Shown piece after piece: positions 31,150-40,232 of a stretch of DNA of 64,000 nt. A model generated the notes under the pieces. The model did not search any database, had not been told where the DNA came from, and was given only the letters and a program-made list of their open reading frames with translations. A program made the position numbers and the translations under genes. Each line of letters begins with the position of its first letter. The first letter of the stretch is position 1. The DNA comes from Prorocentrum cordatum (taxonomy: Eukaryota; Sar; Dinophyceae; Prorocentrales; Prorocentraceae): contig CAUYUJ010009779.1 of assembly GCA_963575745.1 (NCBI GenBank), positions 839,811 through 903,810 of the forward strand. The letters are read 5' to 3'.

Positions 31150-33612
31150 TTACAATAGCGGGATGAATTCGTCGATATCGACAGAAATACCCCTCTTATC
31201 GGGGTGCAGTCCTTTCCGGAGCCGTCTCAAGTTTCTGAAACCAGTCTCCGTGGGGGGCCCGCACTTACGGGACAAACCAAGGACCTTCTCACCGCTAGAA
31301 TAAAACTTGCACGACATGCACAAGTACAGGTGGCCCTTGTCACTGCAAGGGAAGGCAATGACACGATGGCCTAATCTCTCCAACAGACCCTGGTCCAAAC
31401 GGGATTGCCCAGGGCACGTTCCTCCCAGCGGCTTAGCCTTCGCACGGGAACCGCGAAGACACACACGACACCGCCAGGAGGAACCTTGTTGGGACCAGTC
31501 GTGGACGAGCTCTAAAAGAGGAGCCTTCGAGTCGGGCGGCGAAAGGAAGCGCGACAGACCACGAAACTCAAACTTCGGCCAAAGTGGCAAGAGCTCTGCT
31601 CCCGCAAACAAGATCGCCCTTGACACAAGAATATGATGATCGAGGGCTTCCTGCTCCGTCGGAGACATGGCAGGGTGCTGCTTCGCACCCTCCTTCGCAT
31701 AGACGTCAGCGAAGAAGTTCCCTCTTCGCACGAATCTTTCATGCGAGGAGAGCCCATCCTCGTCCGCATCCTTGTGGGCCTCAACCTTATCTAAGGAGAT
31801 TAGGTTGGAGCCAAAGTAATGTCTAGCCTGAATGACCTGGCCAGCGTACTGACGCCTGGCGCGGACGCTGTCAGCAGCTCCTAGATTCATTAAATGGACC
31901 ACATTAGCACAATCAGAATAACACAAGGCTGGGCCTTCAGTTTGCACAGCGGTCCAGGCCAGGGCCCCAAACTCGGCACCCTGGGGCGTCTGGGGCCACG
32001 GGGCCCACAGAGGACCTTTCAAAACCCCGAGACGCTCTCCCGAACACGAGACCATGACCACAGCCCAGCCAGCCCTAGAAAGTTCACGCACAACGTGTTG
32101 ATGGCACGAGCCATCCATAAAGAGGTGCCCCCAGAGCCCCACGGAGGGAGGGATAGAGGGAGCAGCAGCAAGGTCCCCAGGGCCAGGAAGCGCATCAACA
32201 AACCACTCCAAGCTGGTACCTCCTTCAGTGAGAGGCGGTGGGGCATAATCTCCAGGATGTTTGAAAGCACCATACAAGTACAGACACATGTCGACATGAT
32301 CTGCACCTAGCTCCAACGCTTCGTTCTGAATACTTTTGTCTAGCACCGCTTCCCTCACTGACTGCACAGACGGGCACACGAGGAGCCTGTGGAAGAGGGT
32401 GTCGCGGTCCTTACCGCACAACGCGCACTTGTCTGAAAAGTCGTACCCTGCCGCTGCCACATCACTTGCGGTCCAGCAAGCTCTCGTGGCCTGAGCTCGG
32501 ATCCAACCTTTGGTTTTGCTAGAGACCTTCTTGGAAGATAAGAGCTGCTTGACCACATCCCAACAAAGCCTGAAACCACAACCGTATTTATCTCCCGACT
32601 CCCGTTCAAGACCCCGAAAATGGGCTTCCTTACAGAACAATTTAACAAGCTTAGGGGACGACAGTGTCAAGGAGATTTCACGGCCAAAATCATCAACAAA
32701 GGTGCAAACATTGGGCATGGGCCAGCCCCGCCTGTACACGGTCATGCGCAGGGCAGAAATAGGCCCTGCCACTTTGGACCAAGAGTGGTCATCCGACCCA
32801 AAGACAGCGTTCCAGCCGTCCCTGAGTTCAGCCCAGCTCAACGTCCAGGGAAACCCGTGAGTGTGCAGGGTCCAGACCTCCTTGGCCCAGCGGATGACAG
32901 GCGCACAAGAGCCCCTCCACGTAGGGTCATCCGAGAGAAGACACAAGACGCTGAGGGATCTTCCCTGGGCTCTAGGTCTAACCGTCGACATGGCCATCCA
33001 TCTGAGGTTAAGAAGCTCCCTGTCCGAAATCCCAAATAAGTCAGAGCCATACACAGCTCCAGCCAACGGACCCGCCGCGAAGACCTTCAGGCACTTGCGG
33101 CCGAGGGCCTGCTGGAGGCCCTTGAGTTTTTTGGTCTTCCTCAGCGCAGCCGCAGCTCTAGACTTTAATTTAGCCGAACGCCCTTTGGAACGAACAGGCC
33201 TGCCCGCAGTGAAATCAGAACCCAGATTGGTAACCCGAGAGCAGGCAGGTCCAACAAGAGGTCCCAGGGTCTCCGTGAGCTTTCTGGAAACATCTGGGGA
33301 GTTGCTGATCATCCCCACTTTGTCCATGGCCAGCTTGCACTCGAGCGTCGCCGTGATGGCACGGTGGAGCGCCTTGGCTCCCGCCGTGGGGCTGGCAACT
33401 ACTACCTTAGCAGGTCCCGTACAGCTGAGACTAAGGTCATCAACGTAGGCGTCGAAGTCGGTCGTGACACCTGGGCCCTTAGGAATCGAAACGAGGGCCT
33501 CATCAAAGGCCTGCATGGCAAAAACACGGATGAGGCTGGTCGCGAAAGAGCAACCCGCCACTAAACCCTTGGAAACAAAATACGGGCCCTGGATGATGCC
33601 CCCAAAGGCCAG
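31150..33612 (-). pseudogene. LINE segment: RT palm/thumb, zinc finger, RNase H, C-terminal Cys-rich region
   Basis: The open register from about 33612 to the stop at 31150 contains RT motif B (KGLVAGCSFATSL), then motif C with the catalytic YVDD at 33436-33447. A CCHC finger (CALCG then HRLLVC) lies at about 32374-32427, as in zf-RVT regions of LINE reverse transcriptases. RNase H spans roughly 31690-32133: MDGS (Asp), GAEF (Glu), YSDC (Asp) and FFAD (final Asp), with the usual His upstream of the last, so the D-E-D-D set is complete. The last ~130 residues carry two CxxC pairs, possibly nucleic-acid binding. This 2.46-kb part is intact, so damage is confined to the first half. Confidence 0.92.
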
Positions 33613-33617
33613 AAAAA

Positions 33618-35055
33618 CGCGCACTCGAATACGCCCTGATGGCCAATCTCGCAAGAGGCAACGGGAAACGGAAATGCACGCACTGCTGCCAAAGGTACCT
33701 CAGGTCGATGTGCTCATAGTACTTCCTGGGATCCCAGAAAATGGAAGCCGACACTTCTCTTTTGCGGGTTCCCGCTTCGGCCCTGAACGCCTGCCTCCAG
33801 ACAACGTCCCCCGCTCCCCTGTTAGCCCCAGCAGCCCAGTACTTCCTGGGGTAGGCGAGCTCCCACTGAAGGGCCTCCTGGCGACGGGCACGACCCCAAA
33901 GGCGGTACAGGCTCGGGAAAACACCGATGGGTCTGAACCCACCCGTCGGCTTGGCCAACAAGGCCATAAGAACCCACGAGAGCTGCTTGGGCAGCTCACC
34001 AGTGGCTTCCCAAACGGCAAACCACAGGGCCAGGGCATGCAAAGCCTCATCGGGGAGAAGGCTGAAATGGCGACAGTGGAAACCATCAACGCTCACAGCA
34101 GAGGAGGTACGGTACCTCTTGGACACAGCTCGGAGCTCGGCTGGCTCTAAAATTCGCCCATGGGGCAACAGGTCATGGTCCACGCCGATGCCTTTGCCAG
34201 TGCCCCAAATAGCAGCAAACTTGTCGCCTTCGGCCTGCAGTAAAGACATTGGGTCGCAAACTATGGTACCACATCTGGCTAAGGTGGTGGAGGGTTTCCA
34301 GGGTTCGGGATCTTTGATGGCCCTCTGAGCGTTGCGACCACCAGCATCGATACCCGTACGCACCCACTCTTGTCACTCAAGCCGCGAAGCATTCGCAGCG
34401 GTGACCTTAGCAGCAGCGACGGCTTGCGCAACCTGATCGATCAGGTCGTCCAGATCAGAGCCGAGCTCAGGATCCAGCACAGGTGAAAAGGCGCATCTAA
34501 CTAAGGCCGCACTGGCCTTGAAGAGCGAGTGGAACTCAGAGCTCTCCTGCACCGCCACGGCCGTCGGAGGCTGGAGGATCGAGTTGAGCACCTGTCGTCC
34601 AGCCTCCTGCAAGACCGAATCCGAGGGATAGCACCTAACTGCTCGCAGCTGATTACACAGCCAGGAAATACACCGTCAACCAGGATCGTTTTCCCGCCCC
34701 GCTGGGCGGAGCACAGACTTCCAGTAAACCTGGGGCCGCTTCCCCCGAGTGCCCAAAACCTTGAGATCAGCCCCAAGGGGGTTGGCGAGGTCTTTTTCGG
34801 CCGCATCAGCCCAAAACTTGTATCCAATGCCCAAAAGCCTGCGCGCTTTTCCCGCGTCCCCGTGAGTGACCGCCCAAAACGCTTCTTCGGCCAAATCAAG
34901 CGCAGCACTCCAGTCACCAGACTTGGGCGCAGGACCAACAGGAGGGAGCACGGGCAACGGGGGGGGTTGGCGGAAGGCAAGAGCCTTAAGATCGCCCAGG
35001 GAGCTGTGAAAGCGAAGCGACACAGGGCGATGTGGAGTGATGCTGGAGTCGCCTT
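33618..35055 (-). pseudogene. LINE segment: endonuclease C-terminal part, linker, RT fingers and motif A
   Basis: Second register of the LINE coding unit. It opens with TPHRPV (His of the endonuclease SDHxP-type motif, codons at 35021-35035). A linker of about 320 codons follows, then the RT fingers with SVDGFHCRHF and LLAKPTGGFRPIGVFPSLYR, and motif A with FWDPRKYYEHID (catalytic Asp codon 33731-33733). TGA codons at 34676 and 34373 both fall where tryptophan would suit the context. TGG to TGA is a single G-to-A change, so ordinary decay explains them better than recoding. Confidence 0.85.
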
Positions 35056-35056
35056 C

Positions 35057-35581
35057 AACAAAAACAGGCTGAGAGCCTCCGACACCACAAAGAAATCAAA
35101 ACGGTCAGGAGGGCCCCTGCTGGGGAAGTGGGTGTGACCTTCTGGAACAATCGTACTGGCCCGAAGCTTTTTGCCAAAGTCAGAAGCTTCAATAACCCCG
35201 GGACCCATGTTCCAATCAGCCCCGACGATAAACTCACAACTCAAGGAGTCTAAAAATCCCCCGACAACCCTCAACACTTCTCTATTGGATTCAGAGAGAC
35301 CTTCACTGTGAAAGAGGTAGAGGCTGCAGACGCAAAACGGAGCACACCCTGGTACATGAACCACGGTGGCAACAGCTCGACCAGGAACGAGAACAGTACT
35401 CCCAGCAGCTTCGAAAAGCCCTAGGCCATCTCGAACACAGACGCAAACTCCCGAAGATACTCCTCCTCCCTCACCAGGCAAGCCAGACGCCCACAGCGTT
35501 TTCCATCCCAGAAACTTTGACGACTTCGAAGCCTGGTCCAGAGCACTAGGATCTTTAAGCCGATGTTCCTGAGCAATAACC
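35057..35581 (-). pseudogene. LINE segment: APE-type endonuclease, N-terminus cut by gap
   Basis: The first residues after the gap read IAQEHRL, the conserved QE of exonuclease/endonuclease/phosphatase domains (metal-binding Glu). GADWNMGP at about 35200-35223 is the GDxN motif, and DRFDFFVVSEAL is the late Asp-containing strand. The reading register changes just before the final His motif. The first 30-60 residues of a typical domain are absent, in or beyond the N gap. Confidence 0.88.
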
Positions 35582-35681
35582 NNNNNNNNNNNNNNNNNNN
35601 NNNNNNNNNNNNNNNNNNNNNNNNNNNNNNNNNNNNNNNNNNNNNNNNNNNNNNNNNNNNNNNNNNNNNNNNNNNNNNNNN
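35582..35681. other. Assembly gap, 100 N
   Basis: Exactly 100 N, a conventional unknown-length gap. It lies between the LINE 5' part and a (CTC)n tract at 35682-35703, suggesting that the microsatellite broke the assembly. Adjacency across it is not assured. Confidence 0.97.
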
Positions 35682-35703
35682 CTCCTCCTCCTCCTCCTCC
35701 TCC

Positions 35704-36490
35704 CTCAAGCACGCGGGGGGGCCCTGGGGCGCGTCGGATATTTTGGCTCCAACTCGCTTGGCCATGGCCCTTCCTTCCCCGCGACTCATCGCGGCGCTTG
35801 GGTGGCTCCTCTGACGTGTGCTGGTGGACACCGAGGAGGATGGCTAAGCGGGGAAAGTATCGCGTTCTACGGGATGGGGGGCCACTTGACACTGACAGAT
35901 CGGGTCGGGCACATCTTTTGCCGGGTGATTTTCTTCACAGGTCAGTGCTTGTTCCTGGTTTTCCTTGTCATTGGCGTGTTCATCATAATTTTTGTTTCCG
36001 TCCGCAGGTTTCGTCAGCTTTAGTGTCGCATTCCCCCAAACCCGCACGGGGGGTGTATCCCGGTCGGGGCTTGGGCTTTCGCGGTACTTCTGGCGGCACA
36101 GTTGCGGGGCATTCATCGCTGTTGGCTGGTCTTTTGTGCGCACTGGTCATTCGCAGTGGTGTATTCAATTTTCGTTTGTGAGGCGCGTTTCTGTTTGCAG
36201 GGGCGAGGCTGGCTGTGGAGGAGATGATCCCTATTCTTACGAGATGGGTGGGGTTGCCTGACAATGCTCGAGGTGGTGGCCGCTTGGAATTTTGCTCCGC
36301 GCTTTCATTCTCGGGCAGGGCCATATTGGATTGAATTCATACCAGCTTAACCCGTTGCTCTCCGGATGTGCTTTTGTTGCCAGTCGAGGTCTGTGTGAAA
36401 GCTCTGATGATGGGGTATTGCGTCCTCCTCTACATCTTCCACCCGTTCTTCGTCCTCTGAGTGGCGGCAGTTTCGGTTTCAGAATATCAC
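35704..36490 (+). other. Region with splice-like signals; candidate 67-nt intron at 35941-36007
   Basis: TTCTTCACAG then GTCAGT at 35941 matches a 5' splice consensus, and TTTTTGTTTCCGTCCGCAG ends at 36007, giving a 67-nt GT-AG interval. A further acceptor-like GTTTCTGTTTGCAG ends near 36199, followed by a short protein-like frame (EEMIPILTRWVGLP). No domain is recognised and the exons cannot be joined with confidence. Confidence 0.25.
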
Positions 36491-36494
36491 ATCG

Positions 36495-36705
36495 TGATGG
36501 CGCTTCTTCTTCTTCTCCTCCTCCTCCTCCTCCTCCTCCTCCTCCTCCTCCTCCTCCTCCTCCTCCTCCCTCCTCCTCCTCCTCCCTCCACTCCTCATCC
36601 TCCTCCTCCTCTCTCCTCCTCCTCCTTCCTCCTCCTCCTCTCCTCCTCCTCTCTCCTTCTCCTCCTCCTCCCTCACTCCTCCTCCTCTTACTTCTCCTCG
36701 TACTC
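36495..36705. repeat. (TCC)n-rich pyrimidine tract
   Basis: (TCC)n with CTT at the start and several CTC/TCC interruptions. A smaller patch is at 36886-36915. Confidence 0.92.
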
Positions 36706-36974
36706 ATGGAACTCCATGTCCGGATCTCATTCCTCCTCCCCCTCCCCTTTGCCGCCCCGCGAACCGCAGGCGAGGGCAAGGGCGAGGGCAACCGCGAGGC
36801 CTGCACGGGCGCGCCGGGGGGGAGGAGGGGGGCATGGGGAAGAGCGCCCTATGCTGTCGTGTCCCCCTCCCACTTCCGTGCGCCCTCCTCCTCCTCCTCC
36901 TCTTCTCCTCCACGCCCCCTTCCCCCCCTCCCCCCCCCCGCTCCTCCCGCGGTGCCTCCCCCTCCCGCTGCTCC

Positions 36975-36997
36975 TCCGCAGCCATTTTTACATCAAG
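36975..36997 (+). other. Relict dinoflagellate spliced leader (DinoSL-like)
   Basis: TCCGCAGCCATTTT followed by TACATCAAG matches the 22-nt DinoSL at the first 14 positions with one mismatch (T to C at position 5) and at its last five bases (TCAAG). Three central bases are replaced by four. It lies 62 nt upstream of the ATG at 37060, a typical 5' UTR distance. A genomic SL sequence next to a gene is the hallmark of retroposed trans-spliced mRNA. Confidence 0.6.
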
Positions 36998-37059
36998 ACG
37001 ACAGGGCCCCCTGCGCTGGCATTGCGGCAGTCTCCCGCTGGAGTTCTCGTTTCGCTCCG

Positions 37060-37985
37060 ATGGCAGTGGTGGGCTCGTCGACGGCGGCTGTGGTGAGCGA
37101 CCTCCACGGCCTCGCGCTACGGGCACCGTGCCAAGGTTTGCAGGCCGGCTTTGAGGGCCTCACGATCGCCGCGCGCCATGCGAGGCGACAGGGCAGGATT
37201 GAGAAGACCACTGCCAAGCAGCTTGAGAGGCTGGACATCACCTTCCACGTGCAGCGGCACTTCGACGCTGTCAAAGCGCAGACGTTCTTCGAGGTTTTGC
37301 TGCATGCGCTCAGCACGCAGGTGGGGAGGGCCAACGACGGCGGCGTTGCAGGCCACGACGCCGATGCCACGCTCCCCAACCAGAGCGCCAACACCCCGCA
37401 GCTAGAGAAGAAACTGCACGACGAGCACAAATTCGAGGACGGCGAGGAGGACCCGCACGAGGACGCGCTCGTGAAGGAGGACTCGTCGGTACAGGCAGGG
37501 CCGTTGCACATGGCCCACCCCTCGGCGGAGAAGGCGGACCCGCCTGGCGAACACGTGGTGCGCATGGTGCGCATCAAGAACAAGAGCTCCGACATCGCGG
37601 ACGACATGGACGAGGGCATCGGGGACCTCCAACAACAGGACGTGAAGGGCACGGGCAAGCCCACCCTGCAGGAGGCGTTCGAGCAGTCGATGTGGCACAG
37701 ATCACGCCCGCCGACATCCAGGAGCTGAACAAATCCTCCTGGCGGCGGCAGAGAAATCCACAGCGCCCTCACCGCAGCTCTCGAGGAGAGCCGCGAAGAG
37801 ACGACGGGCGATTCCAGCCACGGCCGCTTCCAGACGGCAGAGGCGAAGGCAAAAATGCTTCGGCACGGCGAACCAGCTGGCCAAGAAGGCCAAGAAGGTG
37901 AAGATGAGCGGCATCGCCGCCGTGCCTTTCGGCGACCAGGCGTCGCAGATGCTCTTGCGGTGCGCCCCCTCTGGGCCCCTGTTTT
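37060..37985 (+). pseudogene. Retroposed gene of unknown function, frame-broken at the 3' end
   Basis: ATG at 37060, 62 nt after the relict spliced leader, opens 222 codons with no introns and a stop at 37726-37728. The N-terminal half is helix-like with Leu/Phe/His (for example ITFHVQRHFDAVKAQTFFEV). The second half is acidic and charged (FEDGEEDPHEDALVKED). From about 37690 the protein-like signal changes frame: an ITPADIQELNKSS segment in one register, a SALTAALEESREETTG segment in another (37741 on), and an AKKAKKVKMSGIAAV segment in a third (about 37880-37960). Three small indels would explain this, as decay or sequence error. No domain family was recognised. No poly(A) follows; instead a T/G-rich tract begins near 37981. 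Confidence 0.55.
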
Positions 37986-38095
37986 TTTTGTTTTTTTTTT
38001 GTTTTTTTTTGGGGGGGTATTTTTTTGTGTTTTTTTTGTTTTTGTTTTTTGTGTTTTTTTTATTATTATGTTTTATGTATGTTTTGTTTGGGGCT
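37981..38095. repeat. T-rich tract with T/G runs
   Basis: Runs of 7-11 T separated by single G, plus GGGGGGG, on the plus strand. It directly abuts the end of the retrogene-like sequence. If it is a poly(A) tail it belongs to a minus-strand insertion, not to the retrogene. Confidence 0.85.
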
Positions 38096-38229
38096 CCTTG
38101 GCTTCTGAGTCTTGCCTTCTTGGCCTTCCTGGCTCCTGGGGGGCTTCCGCTCCGCCCGTATAGGGCCCTTCGGGACCGCCCGGGCCGGTCGGGGGGCGCC
38201 TGTAGAGGGGCCCAAGGACACATACATAC

Positions 38230-38415
38230 GGCAGGTTCGTGTCGTGCCGACCCTGGCTTTGGTTTTTGACACCGCGCTGGATCGTTCAACCTTGAACGAT
38301 CGGCCGCTGCCGAGACGTCCGATTCTTCAACATCGACCGATTCTGGGCCGCCGCCGGCGTTCAACCTTGAACGCCCGCGCTGGGGTCGCCGCCGGTCGAC
38401 ACGACGCGAACCTGC
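38230..38415. mobile_element. MITE-like element, GCAGGTTCG family, copy 2
   Basis: GGCAGGTTCGTGTCGTGCCG at the left and GACACGACGCGAACCTGC at the right are inverted. It keeps the two internal TTCAA-CC-TTGAA hairpins of the 12.0-kb copy. TAC adjoins both ends, too short to be decisive. Confidence 0.78.
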
Positions 38416-38629
38416 AGTACATAAGCCCACGATGCAGCGGTGGCCGCGGGCGGCGCGGGGAGCCTCCGAGGAGGGCCGGCGGAGCTCCGAGGCTCTCTCG
38501 GGCGCTCTCGTCGGCCCTCGGCGGCCTCCCGGCCTCGGCGCGCCCTCCGCCCAGCGGGGCGCCGTGCCCCTCGCCGAGCGGGCTTGCTACAGAGCGGGCT
38601 TAAGAGCGGGATCCAGCGGCAAATCCCAG

Positions 38630-38735
38630 GATCCCCCGATCCCCCTACATGTGTAAATCTATGCTCTGGGTCTGCGTCTTCCCCCCCCCCCCACTTCCTA
38701 CATGTTCTTACATCTTCCCGAAGATCCACCATTCA
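38630..38735 (+). mobile_element. CACACA/TGTGTCTGTGTG dispersed repeat, diverged partial copy
   Basis: CTCTGGGTCTGCGTCTTCC, the C-run then ACTTCCTACATGTTC and ATCCACCATTCAT match the central part of the family. Both termini are lost. Confidence 0.45.
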
Positions 38736-38968
38736 TCGCGTTCCCCTGCCGAGCTCCGGTCCAAGCCGTTCCGTTGCAGGCACATTGTCTTCGGCACTGC
38801 CCGATCCCGAGGCTTCGCCTCCTCCTGGCCTCGCCGTGAGGCCGCGCTCCTTCTGTCCCCCCCTCTCTGCTAATCCAGGCTTCGCGCGGCCCGCTTGGCT
38901 TCGACCAGAAGAGGTGCGCTCTCGACCCGCGGATCAAAAAAGTGTGTTTGTCCCTTCCCGAGTCCTCC

Positions 38969-39090
38969 CCATCGCTCGGACGTCCATTTCCTGTGTTTTT
39001 TCGGTTTCGTGCGCGGCTTTTTCGCCAAATGATCAAGGAGGCTCCTTAATAACCCCCGCGGAGAAAAAAGTGCACACGTCCGAGCGGTAC
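38969..39090. mobile_element. GGACGTCC MITE-like element, copy 1
   Basis: CCATCGCTCGGACGTCCATT at the left and AGTGCACACGTCCGAGCGG at the right are inverted. It is homologous to 49357-49483; a right-end fragment is at 47699-47745. Confidence 0.65.
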
Positions 39091-39197
39091 GAAGAGTCCG
39101 TGCTGGCTTCCCCGCGGTGGGGCTGCGGGGGCGCGGCCCGGATGCCCTCTATTGGGGCGGGCCGCCCCCGCGGGGCGTGGGGCGTGCGCGCTCCGCA

Positions 39198-39352
39198 AAC
39201 CCCCTCTCGGCGCTCCGCCCCCCCTCGGCGCCTCCGCACCCCCTCGGCGCACACGCCCCCCTCGGCGCCTCCGCACCCCCTCGGCGCGCACGCCCCCCTC
39301 GGCGCTCCGCACCCCCTCGGCGCACGCCCCCCTCGGCGCTCCGCACCCCGGG
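39198..39352. repeat. ~18-20 bp tandem repeat CCCCCTCGGCGCTCCGCA
   Basis: About eight units alternating CCTCGGCGCCTCCGCACCCC and CCTCGGCGCACACGCCCCC types. Produces long artefactual minus-strand frames. Confidence 0.9.
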
Positions 39353-39461
39353 GTTATGTTGTTCCCATCGTAGTTGAGGACCACACTCTAGGAATAATCA
39401 TTTCGAGCATCCCGAAGAGTGTCGAACAATGGTGCCGAAACGGCGTCGAGCGAGAGGGTCT

Positions 39462-39607
39462 CCCAGGGCCCGACGCGCGAAAACCCTCCACTTTCGGTAC
39501 TCTTTTCTGGTGCTCGACATTCTTCCTGGTGGCCAAGGCCCGACACGTGAAAACCCCCTCCATTCTCGGTATATTTTTTTCTGGTGCTCGACACTCTTCC
39601 TGGTGAT
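39462..39607. repeat. Two ~70-bp tandem units
   Basis: GCCCGACGCGCGAAAACCCT, CTGGTGCTCGACATTCTTCC and the matching GCCCGACACGTGAAAACCCC, CTGGTGCTCGACACTCTTCC define two units. Confidence 0.85.
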
Positions 39608-39708
39608 CAAGAGAGGCCAAAGCAGGCTGGAACATCATAGCCCTGCAGGGCGCAGCCGGCGCACGCCCCCGTCGGCGCCCGCGCCCGGGGCCCTGTAAAA
39701 CAGGGCTA

Positions 39709-39838
39709 GGATCGGGATAAATCGCTCCAGAGCGTTCCGGAGCGCTCTCAGAGCGTTCCGGAACGCGCTGGAGCGGCCGCGGCGCCCAATACATCCTCCA
39801 AACCCGCCGAATCTCAGAGATTTCGAGTTATCCCGATC
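39709..39838. mobile_element. 130-bp inverted-repeat element, GGATCGGGATAA ends
   Basis: GGATCGGGATAA at 39709-39720 is perfectly inverted at 39827-39838. An inner hairpin uses CGCTCCAGAGCGTTCCGG and its imperfect inverse. One copy only; no target duplication seen. Confidence 0.6.
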
Positions 39839-40014
39839 CGATTTTGTCCCGATCTTCGCGTCGTTTGACCCTGGCAGGCCGCCGCCCGCGGGCGCTCGGG
39901 GCGCTCTCCGTCCGCCGACCCGTCCGCGCGGCGCGTCGCCGGCCTCGGGAGTTCGCCGGCCCCGGGCGACGTGCGGCGGGGCCCGCTGCAGCCGACAGCT
40001 CTCGCTGCCACCAC

Positions 40015-40227
40015 TTTGGACGCCCGAAATGGGCACTGAAGGACTGGGCACAATGCCCAACAGCAAATGCTGTCCCAAACCAACAGCGACCGCTGCTGGG
40101 CAGGCGGCCTTCTGTCTCAAATGGACACAGGCCGCGGCGACACCGACAGCGAGTCCGGTTCAAAATGAACAGGAACTGCTGTTGGGCACTGTACCCATTC
40201 TTTCCGTACCCATTTCGGGCGTCCAGA
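40015..40227. mobile_element. 213-bp TIR element with ACCAC target duplication
   Basis: TTTGGACGCCCGAAATGGG at the left and CCCATTTCGGGCGTCCAGA at the right open inverted arms of nearly 50 bp, which also include GGGCACAATGCCCAACAGCA and its inverse. ACCAC flanks both sides (40010-40014 and 40228-40232). Single copy in the window. Confidence 0.85.
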
Positions 40228-40232
40228 ACCAC

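Larger units (their letters stand above)
31060..35581 (-). mobile_element. LINE (non-LTR) retrotransposon: endonuclease-RT-RNase H, decayed
   Basis: One coding unit of about 1,475 codons runs from the assembly gap leftwards to 31150. The order is APE-type endonuclease, linker, reverse transcriptase, CCHC zinc finger, RNase H, and a cysteine-rich C-terminal region. There is no separate ORF1. It uses two reading registers with two compensating frameshifts (near 35056-35066 and in the A5 run 33613-33617) and has two in-frame TGA codons (34676-34678 and 34373-34375). A run of eight T at 31060-31067, which is A on the coding strand, follows the stop by about 80 nt and may be the 3' tail. The 5' end is lost at the gap, so length and target duplication cannot be determined. 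Such elements replicate by target-primed reverse transcription in the nucleus; this copy cannot be autonomous as written. Confidence 0.9.

Noticed and set aside
34373-34678. TGA reassigned to tryptophan
   Set aside because: Only two TGAs occur, both in a decayed element, and plausible coding regions elsewhere in the window end at TGA. A TGG to TGA mutation is simpler.
37981-38095. Poly(A) tail of the retrogene
   Set aside because: The tract is T-rich on the coding strand, the wrong polarity for a tail of this gene.
38440-39606. Plus-strand 388-residue frame at 38.4-39.6 kb
   Set aside because: It crosses a CACACA fragment, a GGACGTCC element and an 18-20 bp tandem repeat, so it cannot be one gene.
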